From Burkholderiales bacterium (lineage in GTDB: Bacteria > Pseudomonadota > Gammaproteobacteria > Burkholderiales > WYBJ01): DNA of 64,000 nt. The translations under genes were made by a program, and so were the position numbers. Shown in pieces: positions 12,701 through 19,474 of this stretch. Below the pieces are notes generated by a model, which saw only the letters and a program-made list of their open reading frames with translations, ran no database searches and was not told the origin of the DNA. Numbering within the stretch: the stretch's first letter is position 1; each line of letters opens with the position of its first letter. Location of the stretch: contig JALHQN010000009.1 of the NCBI GenBank assembly GCA_022841915.1, positions 1 through 64,000 on the forward strand. The letters are read 5' to 3'.

Positions 12701-14290
12701 ATGACGGCAGCCGGCACGAGCACCACGATAGCGTCCATCCTGCATTCGATACCGGACGTCATCTCAGGCAGTTCCCTGGTCATGCAGACCAAGATCGGCG
12801 GCTCTCACCTCGGCAATGCGGCCAACGCCGCGGCATCGCTGCTCAGCATGCTCGCAGCCCGTGCCCACCATGATGCCAACGAAAAGGCGCTGCTGGCTCA
12901 GTATCAACGTCGCCACGACGAATGGGTGCACCAAAGCCGACTGGCTGTCGAGGAGCTGCGGCTTCTCAACCGGGAGATCGTCGCAGCCGACATTCGCAGG
13001 GCCATTGCCGAGCGGGAGTTGCAGAACCACGACAAGCAAATCGAGAACGCGCGGCAAATCGACGAATTCCTGCACGACAAGTACACCAACCACGCGCTGT
13101 ACGCGTGGATGGCCTCCGAGTTGTCGGGTGTGTACTTCCAGAGCTACAAGCTGGCCTTCGACTTGGCCAAACGGGCCGAGCGGGCTTACCGCGCCGAGCT
13201 GGCAATCGAGCAACCAGACTTCATTCATTTCGGTTACTGGGACAGTCTGAAGAAAGGGCTGTCAGCCGGCGAAAATCTGTCGCTGGCGATCAGGCGAATG
13301 GAAGTCGGCTATCTCCAGAACAACAAGAGGCCCTACGAGCTGACCACCCACGTATCGCTGCTGCAACTCGATCCGCAAGCGCTCGTCATGCTGCGGCAGA
13401 ACCGCCGCTGCGAGTTCGACATTCCGGAGGCGTACTTCGACATGGCTTGCCCCGGGCACTTCATGCGACGAATCAAATCCGTCAGCGTAAGCATTCCGTG
13501 TGTCACGGGCCCATACACGAGCGTGCATTGCACCTTGACGCTGCTGTCGAGCGCCGTGCGCAAATCGGCCACCGGCCAGGCCTATGGTCGCCCCTCGCCT
13601 GAAGACAAGCGCTTCGACTACCGCTGCGGCGCCATACAATCGATCGTGACCAGCAGCGGGCAAGCCGATGCCGGCGTGTTCGAGGCCAACCTGCACGACG
13701 AGCGCTACCTTCCCTTCGAGGGCGCCGGCGCGGTGAGCACCTGGCAGCTTGAGTTGCCCGCCGCGATGCCATCGTTCGACCACGCCACGATCAGCGACGT
13801 CATCCTTCACTTGCGCTACACGGCAGTTGAAGGGGGCACGCTGCTTCGCGACGCCGCAATCAAGCAACTGACGGCGGACGGCGCTCCTTCCCCGACCCGG
13901 CTCGTCACCGTGCGCAGCGAGTTTCCGATGGAATGGGCCCGCTTCATCGCCGCACGGACCGACGAAAACACGGCGGCCGAATTGACCATCGAGTTCAAGC
14001 CGGAGCACTACCCTTACTGGGCTCGCGATTCGGTGGCCGACAAGCCGGCGCTATTCCGCGTGTACGCGAAGCCCGTGTTTGCGGTCGTGGACGGCACGGA
14101 GATTCCCGTTTACAGCCAAGCCGCAATAGCGGATGTCCAGCCCGTGGCAGTAATGACCGGCGGTCAGATGGATGACCTGTTGAGTTGTGATCTGAAGGAG
14201 TTTCCGTTCACGACAGCGATCGGCAGAAAGTCGCTGTACTTCGGAACGAATGCCCTCAGTGAACTGTGGTTGCTGGTGGGATTCGAATGA
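3743..14290 (+). CDS. TcA-type insecticidal toxin-complex subunit with peptidoglycan-binding-like N-terminus
   Basis: This 3515-residue protein belongs to the A component of ABC (Tc) toxins, which form pentameric receptor-binding translocation channels. Residues about 14-100 look like a peptidoglycan-binding-like fold (VIDLQDALLLLL, FGEATLALVQHFQ). Residues 111-310 hold two tandem carboxypeptidase-regulatory/transthyretin-like repeats (VRGRITHPGG, VSGRVTASDAK, each with LLGEATTD). The VRP1-type signature CECPHDLSVLSPAAYFVDLL lies near residue 750. The neuraminidase-like region is at about 1870-2260 (WEWMKNYRVWEANRKVFLYP). A long helical/coiled-coil stretch follows from about 2870 (ENLALLRSGQETAML), and the TcB-binding domain occupies about 3200-3515. 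Known TcA proteins are usually about 2300-2500 residues, so this one is much longer. AGGGAG 8 nt upstream supports the start. No TcB or TcC gene is nearby, no signal peptide is evident, and it is ATGA-coupled to a truncated downstream frame. Confidence 0.92.
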   Translation: MKAVQAPVDRTSTPETVIDLQDALLLLLEQRQIRLAVTPEAPDAEALHAITEQIRIERTSGTFGEATLALVQHFQARSGLEGRSPGRVDTETAARLNAALAAIGALDDPCMWCVRGRITHPGGAPATRLQVRAFDRDVSGEDLLGEATTDDDGHYSISYAESRFRRSASERGGPEIFIRVVDVSGQHRAVSKVHDNAPQTLELDLTLPEAALDRFVVSGRVTASDAKPASAFLVKAFDRNVGTDDTLLGEATTDAQGNYTITYSRTQLDGKLAADLLLALYDTEQLKLMSDVIFNARPVETLDFSVPRQTGAPQTEFDRLQAQIRPLLRDKLKLDALQSGDIDFLCGKIDIGRQAVERLTRAHRLATTDDTLAVLYYGLLSQRIATEPAALLARGRVLVGEALAMAAAEGAIPPVAPQVIDRFVDDTLPRLSVQARLTPAWPRGRASLGDVLCLIESAKLNALPEDTRRQIAGLVGDPPVVSETLPAQLAALGLARHQTLAVERSLRLADLAGGNLPLMRSLSAHLRPDDDDGSLRPLASLTRAHWLDFAYAHRVPQDIDLSPDEFGLQLERAVEALHPTAVITERMRTGDLVFDAPDFAQIRRVLEANPGFDLVEADLRCLPDTLDLAGIEDPTALARSLRKLQRVKRLGADWRETGALINADIVSAFDIVNLGPERLQDAMAWRMDASRSQALYDKAKEIHDTGLTVLVNAHPSFSPTSVAAMPISGATHAAQDANLRSLFGAPDGCECPHDLSVLSPAAYFVDLLKFLDPNPATKAWPDGPIGLMGGRRPDLLQLELSGANTHVELPHVDLVLEVLENAVALPLTFHAPAGMNVADALRSQPLPWQIASELRTTALQVGDDFTVRAAGTRDRAEVWTVKNGALQWTLLHNPERQFVMRLAGSPRQVTASEVGIDKTVLAAELDAEHLSAATLREIDALRCARRDGLHLLRTIDHKVLRVGNDRFVLACKLAVTVSVQRQDTPSLVLTAPDGRILLTQSCSLTALNAIVDGLEHGRIAGPLKAYLPQIEIGRIEAIQADSSWSITIDFPDIDIVDLREQVTIAALSYQSTEEQRGTAVWPAHQNPRAYASLREATFPWTLPFDSTLETVRACLDRTGTSRRELLERAMPGKLSDARFTHEVLGLSLADAHLIASTLPTTTDNKPLWQCWGVAPDATNKVSLWSTSLGQQVVFDTPYDALCNVGILTQQARISVDEMYRLLATSFVGADWLSVAPAGGCKPSELTLSDLQIDHLERLPRFVRLWRKLGGSIEALDFSMLMLSPDTDHCLLTADTLHGLAHLRRLSEALGLQSSHIASWYKPQALAQLIDLHTEARSERTLYAQLFQNTHVQNPPAAAMKWDERSGQPVGKAGSATLSSCIAEVAAGLGLKQADLKRFIDAAGLPDLLSLENLHALYRSFGLMGALRIGVDDYLALLRVSGIVDPFASPARTIEFIESVSLIQGSAFSAEETSYLLRNEAPRPGSTFGISDDQIASTLQSLRAALEKRLTELSPRIDELVGTLAPDTPSSRPDAAASTEVDWSHAAWALTSSEELRAHLRDQVTEHLSTALALAGPVVRRLLSSEVGRTAHLQHPVRVGFDAIEVFTSFDFITANSPAAPGATPRSVPGGTPTAPHRPDVMTGGSRRDVVVPSDEIKVRTDWESASDVIERLHKCALILSRLKIEPTELDWIAGPNGMTSQVLGQLPVHAGGAAVPLPAWRRLVTLYGLRDRAAGAPALLDRYVQSLQLVGDADAMIRARATLSSGLGLTADEVQAAADGLNIKTPDAYRDPIQVAAWWNLMVTAARLGASMAQVQNLCSADWATPEAAALASATARTLLRSKFGDQSWRDVAKPTAARLRARQRNALVQYLVASNGLRDADDLYDRLLIDPQMTPSVTTTRLLQATASVQQFIQRCLLGLEPQAVLSATQRQRWEWMKNYRVWEANRKVFLYPENWLHPELRDDATEAFSQFEGGMAQSEPSYDLVVENLQAYTEELGEIAKLKMLGMFEDVDATGLRTLYCVGRLPNQPYAHYWRMCTMFGQSSMRWSGWRKIDLDIADDHVMPFVLDGDFHIAWPSITKTAAPEGATDKRGRWKIKLNWARVTPRGSAKKKISRDALPLDGWRTAIYSHSSIDDAARELTFRLIPGSNGESMAFVVHDVVISHYTPALESLAAVEPNCEPTVSGYEPQTVDSATNEVTDRGYSALKTLMLNEKYDNDHYGPENVLSPSVFTFRLYCRYEDERGRYYYGPAAGRNLTCSVYCVLNDPDSSAPETLFNAGSVAMAEQPGAGGTYTYTLDWVQFIGLGGPTRFLRRIEFGLETSSGRKTVATYVPKDSNELPLSYDAGFVFGSALTPHWSTSPAGQFVLTLDGDMTVQAPDSTCTPMGAGPWPSIIYANGFRTYGGTEFEVQAQQSASWRQMKPPAGLSDSDLWHRHTTDARIYVQRYAKKLGANGPEAVFSHLEVFDKIADTASLRSRSKRVLSGPQGYYSIGSQRSLQSSAATVDDREPALGWSWLKGVSMPGFDVRFPAAIYNIELFCHVPLLATEILLRQQRFEDARRVLHLVFDPTTDESSDDVERCWKFLPFRQAGADVLWLLKILAAEQSGDLPDDAKAFLASILADFSTLIDEWRNKPFLPHAIARSRLRQKSYQWRALFNYLDILIGWGDQLFRRDTRESINEATQLYVLAAKLLGARPATIRPTAPPPPTSYLDLRHQWDDFSNAWVTVTDSNVVRRLAFQSKPEKALDPERPDSSDYARPSDSTGVTWSLQMLFFCIPHNDKLLEYWDQVEDRLMKLRHSLNIDGVERSLPLWEPPIDPDLLVRATAAGLSIADVLNEMAAPLLPYRFQVLVQKAAEICGEVKALGTALLNTLEKQDAENLALLRSGQETAMLGLIKQVRQYQIDEANARIEALKQSQAVSMERFNQYRKLMGNQPTTLGPEGVPVLGSTSKLQVAANAPGEASGLGLIQHEVAQLNSLGTANNLMTAAGTSTTIASILHSIPDVISGSSLVMQTKIGGSHLGNAANAAASLLSMLAARAHHDANEKALLAQYQRRHDEWVHQSRLAVEELRLLNREIVAADIRRAIAERELQNHDKQIENARQIDEFLHDKYTNHALYAWMASELSGVYFQSYKLAFDLAKRAERAYRAELAIEQPDFIHFGYWDSLKKGLSAGENLSLAIRRMEVGYLQNNKRPYELTTHVSLLQLDPQALVMLRQNRRCEFDIPEAYFDMACPGHFMRRIKSVSVSIPCVTGPYTSVHCTLTLLSSAVRKSATGQAYGRPSPEDKRFDYRCGAIQSIVTSSGQADAGVFEANLHDERYLPFEGAGAVSTWQLELPAAMPSFDHATISDVILHLRYTAVEGGTLLRDAAIKQLTADGAPSPTRLVTVRSEFPMEWARFIAARTDENTAAELTIEFKPEHYPYWARDSVADKPALFRVYAKPVFAVVDGTEIPVYSQAAIADVQPVAVMTGGQMDDLLSCDLKEFPFTTAIGRKSLYFGTNALSELWLLVGFE

Positions 14291-14412
14291 GTGGCGCAGC
14301 CGCCCCCGTTGTCGAAACGCTGGCGGTCGCATCAGCCGACAATCGCTACGAGCCCCTAGTATCCGAATACTGGAACAAACGCCTCACGCAGCGACAAGTT
14401 GGTAGTAGCTGA
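14287..14412 (+). pseudogene. Start of a gene coupled to the Tc toxin, truncated by a miniature IS
   Basis: The toxin stop overlaps a start codon as ATGA, giving a frame that begins MSGAAAPVVETLAVASADNR. After about 24 codons the frame enters the left end of the miniature IS (14360) and reaches a stop at 14410-14412. The four-base overlap is typical of translationally coupled operon genes, so a second gene probably followed the toxin. The surviving N-terminus does not resemble the N-terminus of TcB proteins that I know, so its function is undetermined. Confidence 0.5.
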
Positions 14413-14533
14413 GCATACCGCCGAGCCGTGTCCGACGGTGGATGCTCACGTCGTTCGCAGCGACCGCCGGCATTTCGCGAATCAGCCCCGATGGCCACCT
14501 GTCTAACACAACCGTCGTTCGAGTTTTCGGACA
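14360..14533. mobile_element. 174-bp MITE-like derivative of family B IS
   Basis: The left end starts TATCCGAATACTGGAAC and the right end, read on the other strand, starts TGTCCGAAAACTCGAAC: 14 of 17 positions match as terminal inverted repeats. Inside are about 100 bp matching the 3' end of the family B transposase (ending GMLSYY on the minus strand), then about 30 bp leading to the opposite end. The whole transposase core is deleted, which is the structure expected of a non-autonomous miniature element. Confidence 0.65.
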
Positions 14534-14632
14534 TTACGGGTGCCGGAGTCAGGGAGAGTTGGGGAAACTCCGCAAAATTCCCGCACTCGGTTCGGGCACC
14601 AAGCGAGATTTCTCGCTAAGTGCTTATGTTTA

Positions 14633-14678
<46 letters not shown>

Positions 14679-14887
14679 GCCGACATACCACCTACCCGCT
14701 AACCCGCGCCGTTGAGCCATTTCTTCCCATTTTTGTTTCGGACTCTAGCAGTGCACGACCGCGGTTCGGCGCTATAGATGTCAATGGGTTAAAGAACATT
14801 CCGAAAAACGAGCCTCTGGAGCAAGCCGGGCTCTTGGCAACAGCGGCGCAAAAAGCATGATGCTCGCAATCGATCGCGACGATCGAT

Positions 14888-15319
14888 TTAAACGGACGGA
14901 TCGTGTAGCCACGGATTGATAATTTCGACCTCGCAGTCTTCGTAGTCGGCAGTATTGCGGGTGGCTACGCTAGCGTCATGAGCGCGGGCAATCGCGGCGA
15001 TCTGACAGTCAAACTGGCTGATCGGACGGCCCACCGAACGACGCTTGGCAGCGATGTCAGCATATGCCCGTGCAGCGGCGCGATCGAAGGGCAAGATGCG
15101 GTCGCGAAAATCCTCGTCCATAATGCCTTCGATCGCTGCGGAAAGCGCGGTGCGCCGGCGGCCCGCGGGCATGACGGCGACTCCATGTCGCAATTCCGCT
15201 TCTCCCACCGCTGTGAAATAGATCGTCTTCCCGTCCTGCGCGGAAAGCCAGATCTCCACCTGGGCGGCCGGTTCCGGTCGCAGCAATTCGGAGACTACGT
15301 TGGTGTCGAGGATGATCAC
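14888..15319 (-). CDS. PIN-domain ribonuclease toxin (VapC/FitB type)
   Basis: This 143-residue PIN-domain protein starts MIILDTNVVSELLRPEP, giving the first acidic residue at Asp5. It continues with the conserved Glu in VGEAELRHGV and the third acidic site in QFDCQIAAIA, and ends with ATRNTADYED. FitB-type toxins cleave RNA in a Mg-dependent way and are held inactive by their partner. The antitoxin gene stops two bases before this ATG, so the two are co-transcribed and probably translationally coupled. Length and all acidic residues are intact, so it is likely functional. Confidence 0.9.
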   Translation of the reverse strand: MIILDTNVVSELLRPEPAAQVEIWLSAQDGKTIYFTAVGEAELRHGVAVMPAGRRRTALSAAIEGIMDEDFRDRILPFDRAAARAYADIAAKRRSVGRPISQFDCQIAAIARAHDASVATRNTADYEDCEVEIINPWLHDPSV

Positions 15320-15321
15320 CG

Positions 15322-15570
15322 TTATTCCTGGGCGAAACGGGGCGGGTCGCGCATCGGTTCACGCAGAGGAATCGCGAGATCGACTCCGCCGAAAGGCGCG
15401 ATACGGGCGCGAATCGCAGCAGCGAGATTACGTGCCGGAGCACCCCCTCCCATTTCCCGTCGCAAGATTTCTCGCACTTCTTCCTCCATTGAACGGCCAT
15501 GTTGGGCCGCACGCACTCGTAAGCGCTGCTTGATATCGTCTTCAAGGTTACGAATTGTGATGCTCGCCAT
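15322..15570 (-). CDS. FitA/VapB-type ribbon-helix-helix antitoxin
   Basis: The protein begins MASITIRNLEDDIKQRLRVR, the N-terminal beta-strand of an Arc/MetJ-type ribbon-helix-helix DNA-binding domain. It continues HGRSMEEEVREILRREM, the typical second helix of FitA-like antitoxins. The C-terminal tail is rich in Arg and Pro and would wrap the toxin. A longer frame up to 15624 exists, but I prefer the ATG at 15570 because GGGAG lies 8 nt upstream and the fold starts there. It should repress its own operon and neutralise the adjacent PIN toxin. Confidence 0.88.
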   Translation of the reverse strand: MASITIRNLEDDIKQRLRVRAAQHGRSMEEEVREILRREMGGGAPARNLAAAIRARIAPFGGVDLAIPLREPMRDPPRFAQE

Positions 15571-15722
15571 GTCGGAAACTCCCAGGAAATCTTGCAAAAT
15601 CATCATCGATTTCATTGCCATCAATGATTATTATAGGCTGATGATATCCGCAACCCATAAGCCAAAGAATTCATCCGTTGAGGCCGGCACACAAAACGCG
15701 AGAACAGCGGCAGGCACTGGGT

Positions 15723-15773
15723 CGAAAAACCATTGCTTATTCAATACGATCAAGTTTTTGACCATACGGGCAT
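15723..15773 (+). repeat. Dispersed ~50-bp repeat, copy 2
   Basis: Copy of the repeat also present at 2291-2345 and 30331-30380 (AACCATTGCTTATTCAATAC followed by TTTTTGACCATACGGGCAT). Here it joins directly to the first codons of a tyrosine-recombinase fragment, so it marks a recombination junction. Confidence 0.6.
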
Positions 15774-16035
15774 GAACGACAGCGCGTGGAAACGTGCCCG
15801 ACTCGATGCAGCGAAACAGTGGAAGTTCGACAAAGGAAAGGACGCGCATCCCGGCTTCGCCCGACTTCGCGTGCACGATCTAAAGCACACATTCGGGCGC
15901 CGGCTCCGTGTTGCAGGCGTGACGTTCGAGGATCGGCAGGTGCTTCTCGGCCACAAGTCGGAAAGCGTGACGACCGATTACTCAGCGGCAGAGATTGCTC
16001 ACCTAATCGCCCAAGCGAATCGGGTGCAACGATGA
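15771..16035 (+). pseudogene. Tyrosine-recombinase (phage-type integrase) C-terminal fragment
   Basis: About 87 residues of an integrase catalytic domain remain: MNDSAWKRARLDAA, then RLRVHDLKHTFGRRLRVAG (His-x-x-basic active-site motif), FEDRQVLLGHKS (second His) and VTTDYSAAEI with the presumptive nucleophile Tyr. The N-terminal DNA-binding domains and the first active-site Arg are gone. A close paralogous fragment lies at 27.2-27.6 kb, and both lie near tRNA-end repeats, so this looks like debris of the integrase that moved the surrounding island. Confidence 0.8.
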
Positions 16036-16361
16036 GCTTCGGTACCCTTCCCAATTCCGTCACGTTACGGGTTACAAGGGTGGCATCCGCCTCCAGCGCA
16101 GTGGCGGCAATCAAGGTGTCCATCGGTCCGATCAACGCGCCCCGACGCGCCAGCGCTACACGAATCCCGGCAGCTCGCCGAGTCGTGGCCGCACCGAACG
16201 GCAACACCTCGATCGTCGCGAGGAACTCCTCGAACTGGGCCTCCCGCTTCGATGCATTCTTTGAACCTAGCACGCCCACCCACGCTTCGTAGGCGACGAT
16301 CGAAGGCAAGGCAATCTCACTCAGACGAACCGCCAGAAGGCGTTCGGCGACGCGGCCTTTA
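16026..16361 (-). pseudogene. vapC PIN-toxin remnant, both ends lost
   Basis: The minus strand encodes VAERLLAVRLSEIALPSIV, EAWVGVLGSKNASKREAQFE, VLPFGAATTRRAAGIRVALA and IGPMDTLIAATALEADATLV, the body of a VapC protein. The start with the first catalytic Asp (normally MLDTN-) is replaced by an IS fragment at 16362. The native stop is lost, so the frame runs on through the integrase fragment. The second and third acidic positions survive. It must be non-functional. Confidence 0.8.
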
Positions 16362-17227
16362 CCCAAGCCCCACAAGGCCCTCGTCGATCGCAAGTATCGG
16401 ATTATCTTCTCGTCTGCAGGACATCGTCGTAAGCCCGGTTCGAAAGGCTCCTCCCTTGAGCTGATTGCCACAATCGTCGAGATGACGGTGCGCAACCCGA
16501 GGTTCGGCTGTGTACGCATCGCACAGCAGATCTCTCAGACCTTCAGCGTCGAGATCGACAAGGATGTCCGTTCGGTGCGTCCTGGCAAAGCGCTACCGGC
16601 ACGGCAACGGTAATTCACGTGACCCATCCTGGTTGACCTTGATCGCCCAATCCAAGGACAGTCTCTGGAGACTTGATCTGTTCCGTTGCGAATCGATCCT
16701 GCTTCGTAGCTGCTGAGTGCTCGTGGTGATGGATGTGTTCACCCGCCGCATCATCGGCTTTGGCGTCGCACGAGAGCACATCGACGGCGTGATCGTGTGT
16801 CGGATGTTCAATCAAGCCGTTGCTGGCCGACCCCGACCAAAACACCTCAGCACCGATCACGACCCACTCTTTCGCTTTCGCCGCTGGCTCGCCAACTTAC
16901 GCGTCCTCGAAATCGATGAGATCAAGTCGCACCCTATGAGCCGACTTCACATCCTTTCGGCGAACGGCTGATCGGCACCATGCGCCGCGAGTATCTCGAT
17001 CGCCAGTTCTTCTGGAACTCGGCGACCTCACGCGCAAGCTCGAGGCATTCCGGGATTGTTACAACGAATTCACCGCCCACCGCTCGCTTGACGGCACTAC
17101 GCCGGCACAATGCACTGGCAAGCTGCAACGCGCCTCGGCGGCGCTCAGTTTCTACGCATGGCGACAGCATTGCCACGGATTATTTCAAACCCCGATGGCC
17201 GCTTGACTACGAATTCGCCACCCAAAG
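16362..17227 (+). mobile_element. Degenerate integrase-core IS (family A), 5' truncated
   Basis: The copy starts in the middle of the transposase (KPHKALVDRKYRI) and ends with the right terminal repeat CTACGAATTCGCCACCCAAAG at 17207-17227. Compared with the copy at 28.6-29.7 kb it has several frame-breaking changes, for example an added C in AAGGATGTCCGTTCGG and a TGA before VLVVMDVFTRRIIGFGVA. The catalytic blocks DLFRCES and STDHDPLFRF are still readable in separate frames. The N-terminal ~80 codons and left terminal repeat are missing. Truncation starts at the same transposase position as the fragment at 23573. Confidence 0.8.
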
Positions 17228-17566
17228 GCTGATCCTCGAGACCAAAGCGGTTATGCGCTCGGTCTGGCGTTCCGGCTAGGCCCGCGTTCGCGTGCGGCGC
17301 TCACAGTGCGTCGCAATGGTGCGCCTTTGCGCGATGTCGGGTTCAAGAAGGCCTCGAGAGACCGAACTCTTCACCGACCGTCATTCGATTGACCGTCCTA
17401 ATCACTGGCTATACACCAAGAAGTGGTACGAACATTGCTTTGAGAGTCCTATTCGCATTCGCACTTCCCGAACCAGGGACGACGCGACAGCGCGCACGTT
17501 GCCACGGGCTTCGACTATTCGCCTCCGGACCTGCAGGCGCCCTTCTCAACCACCACGGAACGCTAC
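17228..17566. other. Gene-free stretch before a Bug-protein gene
   Basis: No coding frame with recognisable features is seen. It links an IS right end to the Bug-protein start and must contain that gene's promoter, but I see no clear sigma-70 hexamer pair. Confidence 0.35.
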
Positions 17567-18523
17567 ATGGCCATCAAACTAACCGCAGCCGCCTTGGTGC
17601 TCGTGACCACGGGGGCCATAGCCTCCGACGCCTACCCCACGCGCCCGATTCGTATCGTCGATCCCTTCGCGCCGGGCGGCAGCACCGAGGCGCAGGCGCG
17701 CGCGGTCGCTTCGAAGCTGAGCGAGACGTGGGGACAGCCCGTCGTGATCGACGCGCGCCCGGGTGCCGGCAGCTCGCTCGGCTCGAACCTGGTGGCGAAG
17801 GCGACGCCGGACGGCCACACTCTCCTCGTCAACAACGTCGGCCTGGTGACGGTGCCGCTCCTCTCGAAGAATCCGCCGTTCGATCCGCTGAAGGCGTTCG
17901 CGCCGGTGGCCATGGTCGGCACGCAGTCGCAGATCATCGTCGTGCACCCGTCGCTACCGGGGACGCTGAAGGAGTTCCTGGCGTACGCGAAAGCCAATCC
18001 GGGCAAGGTGAACTTCGGCTCGTCAGGTGTAGGCGGCAGCAGCCACCTGGGGATGGAGTATTTCAAGATGGTCGCTGGCGTCAACATCGTGCACGTGCCT
18101 TACAAAGGGAGCTCGCCGGCGTCGACTGCGATCATGGCGGGCGAGATCCAGCTGGGCTCGTTTTCGGCGAACGCCATGATCCCGCATATCAAGTCCGGGC
18201 GGCTGCGGGCGCTGGCGGTGGCCACACCCCGGCGCAGCGCGCTCTTCCCGGAGCTGCCGACTGCGGCCGAGGCCGGACTGCCCGGTTTCGAGATCATCAC
18301 CTGGGGCGGCATCTTCGCGCCCGCGGGCACGCCGCCCGCGATCGTCATGAAGCTCAATCAGCAGATCAACGCCGCCTTGCAGACAGCGGATGTGAAAGAG
18401 CGCTTGTCGAGGATCGGGGTGGAGCCGGCAGGCGGGCCGCCGCAGGTGCTCTCGAAGCTAATGGCGGCGGAGGTGCGCAAGTGGAGCAAGGTGATCGCGG
18501 ACGCGGGGGTCCCGAAGGAGTGA
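17567..18523 (+). CDS. Bug/TctC-family periplasmic solute-binding protein
   Basis: This 318-residue protein has a short signal peptide (MAIKLTAAALVLVTTGAIAS) and then the family hallmark YPTRPIRIVDPFAPGGSTE. It also has GQPVVIDARPGAG, KATPDGHTLLV, NPGKVNFGSSGVGGSSHL, VNIVHVPYKGSSPA and the C-terminal KWSKVIADAGVPKE. Bug proteins bind small carboxylates or amino-acid-like ligands in the periplasm and often act with or without a TctAB permease; none is in the window. Its position beside amidase, hydantoinase and carbamoylase genes suggests a ligand from that pathway, but this is inference. The ribosome-binding site is weak. Confidence 0.92.
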   Translation: MAIKLTAAALVLVTTGAIASDAYPTRPIRIVDPFAPGGSTEAQARAVASKLSETWGQPVVIDARPGAGSSLGSNLVAKATPDGHTLLVNNVGLVTVPLLSKNPPFDPLKAFAPVAMVGTQSQIIVVHPSLPGTLKEFLAYAKANPGKVNFGSSGVGGSSHLGMEYFKMVAGVNIVHVPYKGSSPASTAIMAGEIQLGSFSANAMIPHIKSGRLRALAVATPRRSALFPELPTAAEAGLPGFEIITWGGIFAPAGTPPAIVMKLNQQINAALQTADVKERLSRIGVEPAGGPPQVLSKLMAAEVRKWSKVIADAGVPKE

Positions 18524-18695
18524 TGGGCAGCAAGCAAGCGGACAGTTGCTATTCAGCCGGGGAAGCCGCGGCAATCTCTGTGCATGCAGAGGCATGAGCC
18601 GCATGACCTAGGATACAAATGCAGGTGCTCGACGTCTTGACCACCCGTGTATGACCACCAGTTATTCCTTCCGCACCAAGTGATACCCTTTATGC

Positions 18696-19056
18696 GTGAG
18701 ACGGGTCTTCAAGACGCGGCACTTCGATCGATGGGCGCGCAAGACGCAGCTCGCGGATGACGTGCTCTGTGACGCCGTTGCCGAGATTGAACTGAGTCTG
18801 ATCTACGCAGACCTGGGTGGCGGGCTAGTGAAGAAGCGAGCTGCACTGCCGGGGCGAGGTAGGAGCGGGAACACGCGCGTGCTGCTGGCCACCAACAGGA
18901 CTGACCGATGGCTTTTCGTTTTTGGATTCGAGAAAGCACAGTTGGGCAATATCAGCGATCAGCTCGAACGAGCTCAAGGCGTTACGGATGCCTCGGACTG
19001 ACCTGCTGAAGCTTTCCGCAAAACAGCTCACCGAACATCTGCGAAGCACGCTATAA
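18696..19056 (+). pseudogene. RelE/HigB-like toxin, frameshifted near its C-terminus
   Basis: The frame opens at GTG 18696 (MRRVFKTRHFDRWARK) and shows the RelE-type layout with GGLVKKRAALPGRGRSGNTR and the core strand DRWLFVFGFEKAQLGNI. As it stands it stops at 19001 after a non-homologous tail. In the +1 frame the sequence continues ISSNELKALR...DLLKLSAKQLTEHLRSTL and stops at 19056, which is how this family normally ends. A single-base indel near 18945-18960 therefore best explains the gene. The restored end lies 12 nt before the antitoxin start. The catalytic core is still encoded, so partial activity cannot be excluded. Confidence 0.75.
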
Positions 19057-19068
19057 AGGAACTCGGCC

Positions 19069-19473
19069 ATGTCGATTAAAGCCACGGCACCCAGTCGACT
19101 TCTCGGCGCGGTGCACGACACCGCCGGTGATCTCCACGCAGCAGGCTTCATTGATGAGCGCCGGATGCATGAGTATGCGGCACTTTGCTCCGAACCGATT
19201 CCGGAATACTCGAGCAAGAAGATTCGCGCTCTGCGCGCACGGCACAAGCCGCGCCAAGCAGTGCTTTCATCACTGCTCAATGCTAGCGCATCCACGGCGC
19301 GCCAGTGGGAGATCGGCGAGAAGCGCCCGAGCGGCCCATCAGTGAAGCTCTTGAGCTTGCTCGATCGAAAGGGCCTGGAGGCGTTGCCTAAAGCCTGTCG
19401 GACTTCACTGACATCTCGCTGGTCAAGGTTATTGCAGACGCGGCGCTCCTTCCAACCTCACTCATCTCACTAA
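19069..19473 (+). CDS. XRE-family antitoxin (HigA/NadS-like)
   Basis: The protein starts MSIKATAPSRLLGAVHDTAG and carries a helix-turn-helix at about residues 60-100 (KPRQAVLSSLLNASASTARQ, WEIGEKRPSGPSVKLLSLLD), the usual DNA-binding and antitoxin domain of this family. Relatives normally end just after GLEAL; here about 28 extra residues follow with no clear homology, so the natural stop may have been lost. AAAGGA lies 8-9 nt before the ATG, overlapping the end of the toxin frame, so the pair forms a toxin-first operon that the antitoxin would autoregulate. Confidence 0.82.
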   Translation: MSIKATAPSRLLGAVHDTAGDLHAAGFIDERRMHEYAALCSEPIPEYSSKKIRALRARHKPRQAVLSSLLNASASTARQWEIGEKRPSGPSVKLLSLLDRKGLEALPKACRTSLTSRWSRLLQTRRSFQPHSSH

Positions 19474-19474
19474 T

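Noticed and set aside
15737-16519. A 260-residue fusion of PIN domain and other sequence on the minus strand
   Set aside because: The ends are antisense to an IS fragment and to an integrase fragment; only the middle is a vapC remnant.
18630-18695. Sigma-70-like TTGACC with a downstream TATGAC/TTATTC before the RelE-like toxin
   Set aside because: Spacing is poor (8 or 19 nt) and the match is weak, so I do not call a promoter.
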